64,000 bases of DNA from Catonia carolina (GCA_035578175.1 JAQMRL010000007.1:49982727-50046726); one strand, 5' to 3'. Shown: positions 1-11,577, counted from the first letter of the stretch. Notes: generated by a model not told the origin, from the sequence alone. Numbers and translations: made by a program.

Positions 1-1846
1 TAGAATTTTGAAAAAAAATGGGTAATGCGGGGAGTGGGGGCTACTAACCATGTTGCTTGAATCTGACTGTCTGCCTGAATTGTACACAAACTAGCAATAT
101 TATCAAAATTCTAAAAATTCTACCACAACATTGGCCAATCGATATTTCATGTTATTAACATATCTGTACTAAGTTTTTTACGCTGAATAAAACTATAGTT
201 TGCCCGTGCCGAACGATCGAGCGGTTACCGAGATAGCAAGGGTTCAGAATATTGTTAATAAATCAAAATTAAAATAACTTATGAATTTTAAATTTCGTAC
301 ACGCTGTAAGAATAGAATTTTCTATGTTGTGTTAAAATTTCAAACTTTTCGGTCAAATATTTATCGAGTTACACGCCTCTAAACGCATGAAATTTGTTGC
401 GGTATCAAAAAAAACCGGGGTTTCTTGTCTTCCAATCTCGATATGGCAATTTTTAAACTCCATTAAAAATATAGATTTATTATAGTTCAACGCAGAATAA
501 AATTAGCTAAATTTTGATGTAAAGTATGTTGAAATCCAACTTATTGTTTTGGAGACGCAAGGGTTCAAACTCGGGTGTCTATGATTATGAAATCGATAGT
601 AGTAGTAACAATTACATTAATAATCTCAACTATCAATCAAAAAATAATACCGAAACGTATAATGTTAACACGTAGATGTGTTAAAATCATAAAATTGATA
701 GTAATCAATAAACGCTTCTTCCTGAACTGACTAATATTTTCACAAATTACAATAGCGCATGATGTTTACTTTTGATACCAAACTGGTGACTGTTTAACCC
801 CCGCCATTCCACTTTGTACTAGGACCTTTACACATCTAGAAAAAGAGTCCATTTCTGTCAATAATAGTCCAGTCTTCAGCTTCTAGAACTCGCTTGCGTT
901 CGGTTCAAAGTATCAACTCTACTACGACTCACCACATCACTATTTCCAATAGAACCAAGTTGAGCACGAATAATATTCTTTTGTCAATCAGTTGGAACTG
1001 TTTGTTTAGCGACAATAAAAGTATCAGGTATTGTACGGTTGAATACTTATACCGAGTTGAACCAGAAACAAAAAGATAATTTCCAGTCGCAGGAGTGACA
1101 TACTTGCTCTCAAAAACCGACTGCAGTTTAACCAACTGTACGGAACTGAAAAGTTAGTTGATGAGTGTAACAATACCATCCTATACATATAGACTCATTT
1201 TTTTAAATTCTTAATTAAAGAACAACCTTAATGAAATATAAATTTTGGATACCCGAAATTCAATTAAACGTTACGTTTTATGACCGCCTGAAGCCAAAAA
1301 ATGGTTTTTAAAATGACACTTATTTTTATTTATGTATGTAACTGCATCATTCGTTCTGCACAAAAAATAAATGAACTGATTGGGCTTAAGTTTTGAACAA
1401 TAAGGTTTTCCTAAAAAGATAAAGCAACCCCAGAAGGGTTTTCGGAATTAGTTGTGGCCCCAAAATTTAGAGTGAAAAGTAGAATTTTCTTATAAACGGC
1501 TCTAAGGTTTACGGTGAGTCGGTACAAACAATTTTCAAATTTTCGGAATTTACGCTTAAAATGAAATTTGAGATTTCCTCTATCCAATGGCATATTAGCG
1601 TAATCTTATCTTCATGCTAAACAGAAAATATTTTATGAGTTTTCAACAAATACGTGTTCCTCTTTATTAAAAAAGTTTAATTTTCTAACTGTTTATTGGA
1701 TAATATTTTTTTAAATATTATTAAAAGTTATTATTAATATTAGTTTGCTATTGGGTTTAAGTTTCTGTTACTTTAAGTTGTTTTAATGTCAGCTGTGTTT
1801 GTAAACATTACAAGTTTGTACCCTGTGATCTTGTAACTAGTCTTAC
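1..1846. other. AT-rich stretch, no gene recognised
   Basis: No convincing coding frame, RNA gene or repeat shared with the rest of the window was seen. Short open frames near 894-1135 overlap on opposite strands and look like chance. Confidence 0.5.
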
Positions 1847-1888
1847 TCGCCACTCCAGCAGCTCTTCGCGCTGCTTACGTGTCTCGGC
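1847..1888 (-). CDS. possible small internal coding exon
   Basis: On the minus strand a GC-rich 42-base segment is bounded by a pyrimidine-containing acceptor ending in AG (reading ctactcctctgag) and a donor reading GCGA|GTAAGA. The open frame gives AETRKQREELLEWR, a charged, coiled-coil-like peptide, in a CpG-containing island that stands out from the AT-rich surroundings. No partner exon was identified, so gene and function are unknown. It could equally be a chance splice-like pattern. The splice bounds are my choice and the acceptor could shift. Confidence 0.25.
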
Positions 1889-2762
1889 CTCAGAGGAGTA
1901 GGTGGATCAGAATTCATAAAAGGATCAGAACCATTTGCCACAAGGTGAAGTTCGGCCGCCAAAGGGGATGGGTGGATCACAATATTTTGGTATTTGAAGA
2001 TATGAAAGTTAATATTTAAAGTTTCAAAATTTCAACTTTGAATGTTGAGGTTTGAATGTATGATACTTTGAGTTTTTCGTTTTCTCATGCGACCTGGGGT
2101 TGCGACCTGAAAATTTTCGGGTTACCAAATGTTTATATCCGGTGTATGTATATATCCGGTGTATATATGTTTAAATCCGGTCAATGTTTATGTTATTTCT
2201 TTGCTAAATCCGGTAAATTTAACTTTTCCAAGTATAGGTGCAGTTTTCTCAGCCCCCACAAAAGATAGAAAGCTAAAAATTTTATGAATTATATAACTTA
2301 CCTAGTACTTTAAATTGAATGTGTGGTTTTTAAAAATATTGATTTTGAATGGAGAAAAAACATTTTTCCCCTGCAATAACTTTATGTCCAAAAAATTCTG
2401 AAAATCGAAATGTTTAACCAAAAATAGTTACGCATTCAAAAGTTATATCAGAGAATGATCCTTAATTTAAAAAAAAAGTTATGGCTGTCTGTAGCTTCTT
2501 TGCTTCTTTGGTCGGTGAGGAAAGGTGACCAACGTTAACACTGGGTAAGGTACGCGTGCCGCCTCCCCTTAACAATTCTTCATTCACTACTTTACTTCAT
2601 TAAAAGGGAATCAGTTGTTCTCGAAAAAATCGTGGAAGTCAGCTCTCAAAAAAACATTATTTCAAATTAAAGCCTTACAGTATTTTACGCAGAGATAACT
2701 TTCCGAACGAAGCGGTGGGAGCGGAATTACTACAGTGTTGTGATATTTTTATTCTTGAGGGG
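1889..2762. other. non-coding stretch, no gene recognised
   Basis: It contains a GC-richer patch at about 1900-1980 and another near 2515-2570, but no supported frame. The repeated words tccggtgtatgtatatat near 2138-2180 look like a short local duplication. Confidence 0.4.
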
Positions 2763-2782
2763 GAGAGAGAGAGAGAAAGAGA
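2763..2782 (+). repeat. short GA-rich microsatellite
   Basis: A short run of GA dinucleotides with one AAA interruption, just left of a pogo-like MITE. No function is inferred. Confidence 0.8.
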
Positions 2783-2811
2783 GCGCAATTATATGTATCT
2801 GCATTAAAATA

Positions 2812-3329
2812 CAGTGAAAACCCGCTTCTCCGTCGTTCCGTTTTATACGTCACGGCATAGCAACTATTTTGCTAAATTTCAACCATTATGAAAATATTTA
2901 TGAAATTTCATTTTGTAAGATAATGTTACGTATTTTTAGTCTTCTTTTTACTTTTGATATTCACACAGTAAAACTTATACAATTATTTAAATATGAGTAA
3001 ATAGTTAATTACAAGATAAAGGCATTTTTTTAATTCAGTTATGTGATAAATATAAGTTTTTTCTTTTCGATATTATTTTCATCTATTTGGAATTTATGGT
3101 AATTTTAACTGAATAGACGTATACAATAGTAGACCTATGAATTTTATGTACACAACTATTTAATTTGCAAGTTTAATCTCATTTTTCAGTTATTTAAGAG
3201 TTTAAATAAAGATAATTTAATATAAAACTCTCATCGGAAATATAACAAGTTTTCTTTTCAAACTTCCGCTTAATCCAGCTTTCCCGAAAATCCGGCACCA
3301 GTTTATGATGGATAATCGGGGTTTTGCTG
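2812..3329. mobile_element. pogo/Tigger-like MITE, about 520 bp
   Basis: The left end reads CAGTGAAAACCCGCTTCTCC and the right end, reverse-complemented, reads CAGCAAAACCCCGATTATCC. These form imperfect terminal inverted repeats. Both ends are next to a TA dinucleotide (2810-2811 and 3330-3331), as expected for Tc1/mariner-pogo insertions. The CAG...AACCCCG...TATCC terminus is typical of pogo/Tigger/Jerky-type elements. No transposase frame remains between the ends, so it is non-autonomous. Confidence 0.7.
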
Positions 3330-3331
3330 TA

Positions 3332-3857
3332 ACTTAATTATACGTTACAATTTTTGTTTCATAATTAATTATAAAGCATCCGTTATCGATAATTGTTTAA
3401 ATAAGGCAATTATTAAAGAAAACTATTTCAGGTTATTCGTACGTTCTTTATTGGTATAAATTTTAGTAATTGTAAAAGCAAATAAAACAATAAAAATAAT
3501 TATTATACAATAAATTATCCATCGATTACGTGTACAGAAATATATGTATATTACAGGTCAAATTGATTTTCTAACAGATAAAATAAATTATATTTGTTAG
3601 TTTAACCTGTATATTAATCGATGAAGCTAAATAGTGAAGGCCTTGTTGTATTAGGGTAAAATAGAGATGAATGCCGTAGTATTTAACTTGATGTTCTAGA
3701 CATAAGAAGACTCGGGTAGGCTGGTTATTTATTTTTCCATGACTTTACAACAATCATTACAATAAAAAGTCACTTTCCTTAATTAAAACTTACAATTTTA
3801 AATTCACTTATATTAAATTTGTGGTGAGGCCTTATATAAAAGTAAAATACCTTTTTT
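3332..3857. other. AT-rich spacer, no gene recognised
   Basis: Nothing seen beyond low-complexity AT-rich sequence. The last bases (about 3852-3857) are the T-run into which A copy 1 is inserted. Confidence 0.5.
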
Positions 3858-3998
3858 ACTTTCTCTTGCCTATATGAATATATAGGAAGGAAAGTATTGT
3901 TTTCATGTCGATTTTTCGAAATCGAGTTTTCACCGGATCTATACGTTTTCAGACCCCCTGAACCCAAAAAACTTGTTTTTAGCGATTGGTCTGTGTGT

Positions 3999-4039
<41 letters not shown>

Positions 4040-4824
4040 TGTGTGTGAACAGAATATCTCAAGAACGGAACATCGTACGAACTTGAAACTTAAAACTTAA
4101 GTTACATACCACTACCGGACCCGACACGAACATTTTCATCAAAATCGGTCAACCGGAAGTAGTAGTTTATTCGTATAATTTTTCACTTTTTTGCGATTTT
4201 CTCAAAAACTGGTCCTACGATTTTTTAAAAAATCGCCTGGTTTACTACATTTTTTTTGCTCTACAAGATAGGGTAGGCGCCATGTTTGCTGAAATTCTGC
4301 GTGAGGCTGTTTTTACGTAAAAACATTTTCTTTTTAAGATTGCGGCTTTAATATGCATTTTAGCGCAAAACGTTATATAACAAAAGTTGTAGAGAATTTA
4401 AAATTCTACAACTTTTATTTCAAACATTTTTTTGTATAACGCTTAGTTTAGCGGTAATAAGCAATTTTCTGTTTTTTTCTCACGAAAACGTGAGAAAAAT
4501 TGATTTTTAAAACATTTCGGCCTTAGTATGCATTTTACGACAAAAGTGTATATAATTAAATTTATAGAAAATTAAAAGATCTACAACTTTTATTTAGAGC
4601 ATTTTTCTCTACAGAGCCTAGTTTAGAGAGAAAGAGTGATTTTCCGTATTTCTAAGCCAAAATGAGGTTGATTTTCATTTTGCGTCTTTCACTCATGATT
4701 AAAATTAGGTTATATTTTTTGAGGTTAGTTTTTTGTTTATTTGTTATGTTTTATTACTAATGTTAGGTTTATTGTTAATTATTTTCACTGGCAAGAGAAA
4801 GTTGTGTGAGTGTTTCACACCAGA
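3858..4824 (+). mobile_element. Family A element copy 1 (Helentron/HINE-like)
   Basis: Full-length copy. The left motif ACTTTCTCTTGCC is at 3858-3870. An interrupted GT microsatellite lies at about 3990-4047. The inverted motif GGCAAGAGAAAGT is at 4790-4802, followed by a hairpin (GTGTGA stem, TCACAC partner) and terminal CAGA. T-runs lie on both sides (3852-3857 and 4825-4830). No protein is encoded. Copy 14 at 53320-54250 is almost identical and shares diagnostic changes such as tagagagaaagag near the right end, which marks a young subfamily. The Helentron assignment is inference from architecture. Confidence 0.85.
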
Positions 4825-4830
4825 TTTTTT

Positions 4831-5172
4831 ACTTGTATTATAATGATGGGTTCTTGTACGAGAATAATTCCTTATGTTACATGTGCAAATAAGAGCTTCT
4901 CTTGTAAATATTTGACGGACTTCTTGTACACGGAATTCTTGTAAAAGCTGCTCCGATAGATACTTTGGTTGTTTTATATTAATTATTCGTAAAATCAGCT
5001 TCTAAACTTTCAGTAGAGGGTTTAAATAAGAGAAGTTAGTATCACCCTATCCTAGTATACCGTAAGCTAGTACGGTGGTTACAACTTGTACAACCCGACA
5101 TGGCACATACCTTCATGTATAATATTATAATATGTTCACAGCTCCGTGAAACCTAGGTCATAAACCGACCCT
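4831..5172. other. spacer between A copy 1 and minisatellite
   Basis: No coding frame or known repeat was seen. It runs into the degenerate left edge of the minisatellite. Confidence 0.5.
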
Positions 5173-6148
5173 TACACACACAAACACTCACGCGCAGCAA
5201 CCCCTTTCCTTACATTCTTCAGTAGTGAGTCACCTACTAGGCGCTTGACTGCAATACTACCATTTTGGTTGTAACACACGCGCAGCACCCTTTACCTTAC
5301 ATTCTTCAGTAGTGAGTCACCTACTAGGCGCTTGACTGCAATACTACCATTTTGGTTGTAACACACGCGCAGCACCCTTTACCTTACATTCTTCAGTAGT
5401 GAGTCACCTACTAGGCGCTTGACTGCAATACTACCATTTTGGTTGTAACACACGCGCAGCACCCTTTACCTTACATTCTTCAGTAGTGAGTCACCTACTA
5501 GGCGCTTGACTGCAATACTACCATTTTGGTTGTAACACACGCGCAGCACCCTTTACCTTACATTCTTCAGTAGTGAGTCACCTACTAGGCGCTTGACTGC
5601 AATACTACCATTTTGGTTGTAACACACGCGCAGCACCCTTTACCTTACATTCTTCAGTAGTGAGTCACCTACTAGGCGCTTGACTGCAATACTACCATTT
5701 TGGTTGTAACACACGCGCAGCAACCCCTTTCCTTACATTCTTCAGTAGTGAGTCACCTACTAGGCGCTTGACTGCAATACTACCATTTTGGTTGTAACAC
5801 ACGCGCAGCACCCTTTACCTTACATTCTTCAGTAGTGAGTCACCTACTAGGCGCTTGACTGCAATACTACCATTTTGGTTGTAACACACGCGCAGCAACC
5901 CCTTTCCTTACATTCTTCAGTAGTGAGTCACCTACTAGGCGCTTGACTGCAATACTACCATTTTGGTTGTAACACACGCGCAGCAACCCTTTACCTTACA
6001 TTCTTCAGTAGTGAGTCACCTACTAGGCGCTTGACTGCAATACTACCATTTTGGTTGTAAAACACACGCAGCAACCCTTTACCTTGCATTCTTCAGCAGT
6101 GAGTCACCTACTAGGCGCTTGACTGCAATACTACCACATTGGTTGTAA
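5173..6148 (+). repeat. Minisatellite, 11 units of 87-88 bp
   Basis: The word cacctactagg recurs at 5231, 5318, 5405, 5492, 5579, 5666, about 5753, 5841, 5929, 6017 and 6105. That gives a regular 87-88 base period. Units differ mainly by GCACCC versus GCAACCCC near the cacgcgcag motif. Most units are almost identical, with decay mainly in the last one. Each unit contains TGAGTCAC, which includes the AP-1/TRE core TGAGTCA. No open frame runs through the array. The high homogeneity suggests recent expansion or ongoing homogenisation. Confidence 0.97.
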
Positions 6149-6359
6149 TTATCTTTATCAAAATTGTATAATAATTTTCAAAATCTACGTATTATTCCTT
6201 GAAAAATGAGCTGAAACACGGTATCAGTGTAATAATCCTAAGCATTTCCGATGTCGGATTTCATTCTAAATGCTGTTGTTCAATAATATTATAATAAATT
6301 AATAAATTTAACAATTACTATTATTATTATAAATGTAACAATTAATAGCGTTATAAAAA

Positions 6360-6611
6360 TCTATATATATATACATAAAATTCTATGTATGTGTGTGTGT
6401 ATGTTCCCCTTTATCTCCTAAATTACTGAACCAATTTTCATGCTGTTTTTTACTTTCTCTTGCCTATATGAATATATAGGAAGGAAAGTATTGTTTTCAT
6501 GTCGATTTTTCGAAATCAAGTTTTCACCGGATCTATACGTTTTCAGACCCCCTGAACCCAAAAAACATGTTTTTAGCGACTGGTCTGTGTGTGTGTGTGT
6601 GTGTGTCTGTC

Positions 6612-6671
<60 letters not shown>

Positions 6672-8072
6672 TGTGTGTGAACAGAATATCTCAAGAACGG
6701 AACATCGTACGAACTTGAAACTTGAAACTTAAGTTACATACCACTACCGGACCCGACACGAACATTTTCATCAAAATCGGTCAACCGGAAGTAGTAGTTT
6801 ATTCGTATAATTTTTCACTTTTTTGCGATTTTCTCAAAAACTGGTCCTACGATTTTTTTTAAAATCGCCTCGTTTACTCAATTTTTTATTCTCTACAAGA
6901 TAGGGTAGGCGCCATGTTTGCTGAAATTCTCAATGAGGCTGTTTTTACGTAAAGAAATTGTTGTTTTAAGATTACGGCTTTAATATGCATTTTAGGACAA
7001 AAATTTACATAATAAAAGTTGTAGAGAATTTAAAGTCCTACAACTTTTATTTCAAACATTTTTTTGTATAACGCTTAGTTTAGCGGTAATTAGCAATTTT
7101 CTGTTTTTTTCTCACGAAAACGTGTGAAAAATCTATTTTTTTAAGATTTCGGCCTTAGAATGCATTTTACGACAAAAGTGTATATAATAAAATTTATAGG
7201 AAATTAGGAGATCTACAACTTTTATTTTAAGCATTTTTTTGTACAGTGCCTAGTTTAGCGTGAATGAGCGATTTTCCGTATTTTTAAGCTAAACTGAGGT
7301 CGATTTTAATTTTGCTTATTTCACTAATGTTTTTTGAGGTTAGTTTTTTGTTCATTTCTAATGTTTTAATACTAATGTTAGGTTTATTGTTAATTATTTG
7401 CATTGGCAAGAGAAAGTTATGTGAGTGTTTCACACCAGATTTTTTATGTTGTAACTATGATGCCGGTGCAGGTTTTAGGCTATTGAAACCCTTAGAAAGT
7501 TAGCCCTAAAGGGTTGAAAATAATGTTTATGTCCTACATTAAGGCTTTTATGAGGTTAGATAATCTGCTGCTTTTAAACCAGCTGATGTGATCCAAATAA
7601 AGATTTGTCATAAATAAAGTCATATGATTTAGCAAATAGCGACGTGGTGCTAAGGATCAGCTGGTGACAACATCACATGATAATTTCATTGTATTTTATT
7701 ATATAGAAACGATTTTGTATTATTGAGTATTTTATAAAAGTAAAGTTCCGTGTTTCTTCAATTTGTTTTAATTTTCTTTTAATTGGTGAGTGATCAATTG
7801 CTTTGATATTTTATTTTGACTTTTATTTTATTCAACGTAGATTTAAGTTTTTAGTTTTGACAATTTTTTTGTGGTAGTTTTTATTTGTTTTTGGTTTTTT
7901 CCATTTTCAATAATGCCATCAAAAAAACATCACTAGGAAGAAAATCTTTAAAAGTAAAAAAAACTTCAAAAAGCAAGAACTGCTGAAACGGAGGAACACA
8001 ATTTCTGCTACATATTTAAAAACAAGTGATTACACCATTTTTCACGTGCAAAGCCGTGACGGGGCATGCTAG
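6360..8072 (+). mobile_element. Helitron (subfamily F1), split by A copy 2
   Basis: It starts TCTATATATATA after an A (6359) and ends GCATGCTAG before a T (8073), matching the Helitron rule of 5' TC, 3' CTRR and A|T insertion. A second copy lies at 20468-21112 and matches on both sides of the family A insertion. Near the right end (about 7915-8020) a decayed frame beginning MPSKKTSLGR continues into an RTAETEEH-like segment. This resembles the basic N-terminus of Helitron Rep-helicase proteins, but frameshifts break it. The element itself is about 0.72 kb once copy A2 is removed and is non-autonomous. Confidence 0.8.
6452..7439 (+). mobile_element. Family A element copy 2, nested in Helitron
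   Basis: Full-length copy with left motif at 6452, long GT/TCTG microsatellite at about 6583-6678, right inverted motif near 7404-7416 and terminal hairpin plus CAGA ending at 7439. It is flanked by T-runs. The homologous Helitron at 20468-21112 lacks it (junction about 20549-20557), so the exact insertion point is visible. Confidence 0.9.
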
Positions 8073-8077
8073 TTTTC

Positions 8078-8200
8078 TATAGAGTGTTAATTTAGATTTT
8101 CTGTATTTTTAAGCCAAACAGAGGCCGATTTTCATTTAGCGTCTTTCATTCAAGATTAAAATAAAGTTAGGTTTTTCATTTTACACAGTTTACTCAAAAC
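8078..8200 (+). mobile_element. Family A 3'-part fragment
   Basis: Sequence just right of the Helitron matches the family A segment ahead of its right end (the gattttc-tgtatttttaagcc-aaac region through ttcaagattaaaataa). Both ends are missing, so it is an old fragment. Confidence 0.6.
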
Positions 8201-8726
8201 CTTACAATAGGTGCATTCCTTTAGTTACTTGGAATTTGGCGTATCATATGTTCAATTAGGAGATGCGGAAATCAAATCAGAGAATTTTCAAAGGCTAATA
8301 TATTCTTTGAGAGAAATTCTGGTCGGTAAAGTACAGAAAGAGACTGTTGTAAAATCTAATTACACCCTGGTTCAGCTTGTTCTACTGTTTGGACTCTGAC
8401 TGCTCAGCAGATATCAAAAATATAGGATGCTGAGATGAGATTGTTCAGACCTTTATCGGAGTATCGTTTGCTAGACCATAAAGAAATGAAGATATTCGGC
8501 ATGAACTTAGTGTGGCACGGGTGATATAGTCACTTGAGTCACGAGTTTCCCCTTACTTGCAACGAGGGGTAAAGGGGAAAAGCATCAGTGCGCATGCGCG
8601 ACTGCTTTAATTTCAGTACGACAAACATAACAACTTAAACTATACCCAGAACATATTGTACAGTATATCGCGGAACCTTTTGTAGGTTAACTGTACGAAT
8701 ATAACTGTTTGTTACCGTAAACAGAA

Positions 8727-9089
8727 ATGGCGGTTTCTCGAAAACGTAGTCGAACTATTCACAGTGCTGAACGAAATATAATAAGCAATGTAATAAAATG
8801 TTGTGAAGTTAAAGCTAGACAAAAATGCCTTCCCGTGCCTTTTAACAAAAGCAGTGAGCGAGCGGCTAACTACTGAGATGTTTCTCTGTTCACAATTTGA
8901 AATATAAAGAATGAAGTGAAAGACAGTGAAGAAGCTAATTTCTTTATCAACAGTTTTGTTGACACCTGGTAAAAAAAGGAAACGGTTAGGTAGATTAGGG
9001 TAACTAGTGAGAATGATAGTGAAGACGCCGGTGACAGCGATAGTAAAGAAGGCGATTCATTCGTAGAAAATTTCGTTCCAATGGAATAA
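8727..9089 (+). pseudogene. Decayed Tc1/mariner-group (DDE_3-type) transposase, core deleted
   Basis: From ATG 8727 a 49-codon frame begins MAVSRKRSRTIHSAERNIIS and includes CLPVPFNKSSERAANY before a stop at 8874. The same frame continues DVS-FTI-NIKNEVKDSEEAN, broken by two stops. A frame-shifted TPGKKRKR segment follows at about 8960-8990. An acidic tail (SENDSEDAGDSDSKEGDSF) ends at 9089. This order (charged N-terminus, R-A-A-x-Y-T-G-V-S-like helix-turn-helix, TPGKKRKR, acidic C-tail) resembles insect DDE_3-domain transposases. The catalytic core between the N-part and the tail is missing. The assignment rests on recalled motif pattern, not a search. Terminal inverted repeats were not found. 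Confidence 0.55.
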
Positions 9090-9112
9090 GGTAGCTGGTA
9101 ATTACAGTAAAT

Positions 9113-9178
9113 TAAACATTTCTATTGCAGAACAGTCGGACGTTAAACCAAAAAAAAAAAAAAAAAATAAACATTTCT
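9113..9178 (+). mobile_element. Tail-only SINE C insertion with 11-bp target duplication
   Basis: Only the last 26 bases of the family C SINE (attgcagaacagtcggacg and onward) plus an A18 tract are present at 9124-9167. They are flanked by perfect direct repeats TAAACATTTCT at 9113-9123 and 9168-9178. This shows a strongly 5'-truncated retrotransposition event. Confidence 0.9.
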
Positions 9179-9342
9179 AGTCATATAATTAAGCTATAGG
9201 CAATATTACAGGTCACATTTATTTTTTATAAGGTTTATGAAGGAATTAACATTTTTTCGGAATAAACCACAGCTTACAAAATGTATGTAAAAACTGCACG
9301 GTAGTGAAATGTACGAATAGTGTCTCACTGTTGAGGTTGCAC

Positions 9343-10257
9343 CATATAGGAAGAAAAGTAGTTTTCATGTCGATTTTTCGAAATCGAGTTTTCACTGGAT
9401 CTACACGTTTTCAGACCCCTTGAACCCAAAAAACCATGTTTTTAGCGATTGGTCTGTGGTGTGTGTGTGTGTGTGTGTGCGTGTGAACAAAATATCTCAA
9501 GAACGGAACATCGTACGAACTTGAAACTTGAAACTTAAGTTACATACCACTACCGAACTCGACACGAACATTTTCATCAAAATCGGTCATCGGAAGTAGT
9601 AGTTTATTAGTGTAATTTTCACTTTTTTGCGATTTTCTCAAAAACTGGTCCTACGATTTTTTTTAAATCCCCTCATTTACTACAATTTTTATGCCATACA
9701 AGATAGGGTAGGCGCCATGTTGGCTGAAATTCTTGGTGAGGCTGTTTTCACACGTAAAAAATTATATTTTTAAGGTAACGGCTTTAATATGTATTTTAGC
9801 GCAAACATTTATAATAAAAGTTGTAGAGAATTTAAAATCCTACAACTTTTATTTTGAACATTATTTGTATAACGCTTAGTTTAGCGGTAATTAGGGATTT
9901 TCTGTTTTTTTCTCACGAAAACGTGTGAAAAATCAATTTTTTTAAGATTTTAGCATTAGTATGCATTTTACGACAAAAGTGTATATAATCAAATTTATAG
10001 GGTATTAAAAGATCTACAACTTTTATTTAAAACATTTTTCTCTACAAGACCTAGTTTAGCTGAAAAAGTGATTTTCCGTATTTTTAATCCAAACTGAGGT
10101 TGATTTTCATTTTGCGTCACTCACTCATGATTAAAATAAGGTTATGTTTTTTGAGGTTAGTTTATTGTTTATTTCTAATGTTTCATTACTAAGGTTAGGT
10201 TATACTGTTAATTATTTGCATTGGCAAGAGAAAGTTGTGTGAGTGTTTAACACCAGA
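9343..10257 (+). mobile_element. Family A element copy 3, 5'-truncated
   Basis: It lacks the first bases including the ACTTTCTCTTGCC motif and begins at the ccatataggaag position. A short GT tract lies at about 9465-9485. The right inverted motif and the hairpin, with a base change, are kept, ending CAGA at 10257 before a T-run. Confidence 0.85.
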
Positions 10258-10263
10258 TTTTTT

Positions 10264-11507
10264 AAGATGGTATTGTGAACTTTGTTTCGGACTAACAGAA
10301 TTTTGCTTTTACCTTTGAATAATATATCATTAGGCTAGAGTTTATTAGGAAGATAGTTTGTCTCCAGAATGAATAAAACAGCCATACTTACGAAACAATG
10401 TTATATATTCCATAAACCACATTTTGGCTTCAGGGGGTCACGAAAGGTAAAGATTAATTGGAATTTGGGTATTAAAATTGTTTACTACCACAGTACTTTT
10501 TCATGTAGAGAGAGAGAGAGTGATAAATTAAAAATAAAGAATGTAGTTGAAAAAATATTGTTTAATTATTATAAAGTCAGAATTGTGTTATTTATTTAAT
10601 AGAGTGGGTGTTGTATAAATAATATTTTGATGAAGAATAGCTTATAATGAATTTTAGCGACATAGTATGCGATTAATATTGTATTTCGCTTCGGGATTGT
10701 TACGTAGAAAAAATGTAAGGTTGTAGTATTGGTTGGTGTCTGACAGTATGAAAATGATTACGGTCTGAACAACTCGTCGTCATGGTGTTCCATATAAACT
10801 TTGTAAAGGCGATCAATAAAACGCTGCGCACGTGGTCGTCGTACCTACCACCTTCCCTTAGCCAACATAGGACAGCAAAATACGTACGCGTATGAATGGA
10901 TCTCCCACAATCCTAATATCAAACGCGGCGTAAGACTGTACCGCAGTTGTCTTATCAATTCGATTTCAAAACAATATTTAAACTATTTTCGCAGCAAAGT
11001 CTCCTTCAATCTTCAGTATTATATTTTACTTATTTATTAACGAAATTTGCAGTGGTCGTTTTTTACGTCTTAACCCTTTCAATCCCAAAATTTTTAGTTA
11101 TATACAAACAATTATGTGTACATTGTTTCATAAATTTACTTTATCCCTTTTGATGGCCTGACAAAAAAGTGTGACACGTACATCACATTGGGACTTGATG
11201 GTATCAAAGTTCCCAAAAATATGAACAAGTAAAATCATGTTCAGGCTTCCTAAACAAAACATATTCTTTTACTTATATTTGTAGCAAAAAACTAAATATG
11301 ATTTTAATGTTAAAGTCATTATTTATTAAAGACTTAAAAAGTTTTACAACGAAAATATATTGGTAAAATGGATAAAATCACTATTTACTAAAAGTCTAAA
11401 AAATAAACTTGAACATACTTACAACAAATTCAAAGAAATGTTACTTTATTTTAGTTAATGAACACAAATATTTGAAACTAAAATTAACTTTAAAAAAAAC
11501 TGAGATC
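10264..11507. other. AT-rich stretch, no gene recognised
   Basis: A GC-richer patch at about 10745-10940 (gcgcacgtggtcgtcgtacc and around) has no supported open frame or repeat partner here. The open frames at 10369-10599 and 10947-11153 are low-complexity and hydrophobic-biased and look like chance. Confidence 0.4.
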
Positions 11508-11577
11508 GCCTCCGTGGCGCAATGGTCAGCATGCTACACTCCAAAGCGGAGGTCTTAGGTTCGATTCCTGGCTAGGG
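11508..11577 (+). pseudogene. tRNA-Trp(CCA)-like sequence (tRNA pseudogene or SINE head)
   Basis: An A-box TGGCGCAATGG (11515-11525) and B-box GGTTCGATTCC (11558-11568) are spaced 43 bases apart, as in a tRNA. The putative anticodon loop CTCCAAA would read CCA (Trp). The T-arm pairs acceptably, but the acceptor stem and anticodon stem do not, so a functional tRNA is unlikely. The following sequence does not match family C, so it may head a different SINE. Confidence 0.5.

Noticed and set aside
3858..4830. Family A as a cut-and-paste TIR transposon
   Set aside because: The right inverted motif is inset, followed by a hairpin and CAGA. The flanks show only T-runs, and three empty sites show no fixed-length target duplication.
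3858..4830. Family A as a canonical Helitron
   Set aside because: It lacks a 5' TC and 3' CTRR and does not insert between A and T. The Helentron type fits better.
5173..6148. CRISPR-like array
   Set aside because: The whole 87-88 base unit repeats with no variable spacers, and the context is eukaryotic. It is a minisatellite.
11508..11577. Functional tRNA-Trp gene
   Set aside because: The A- and B-boxes and a CCA anticodon fit, but the acceptor and anticodon stems do not pair.
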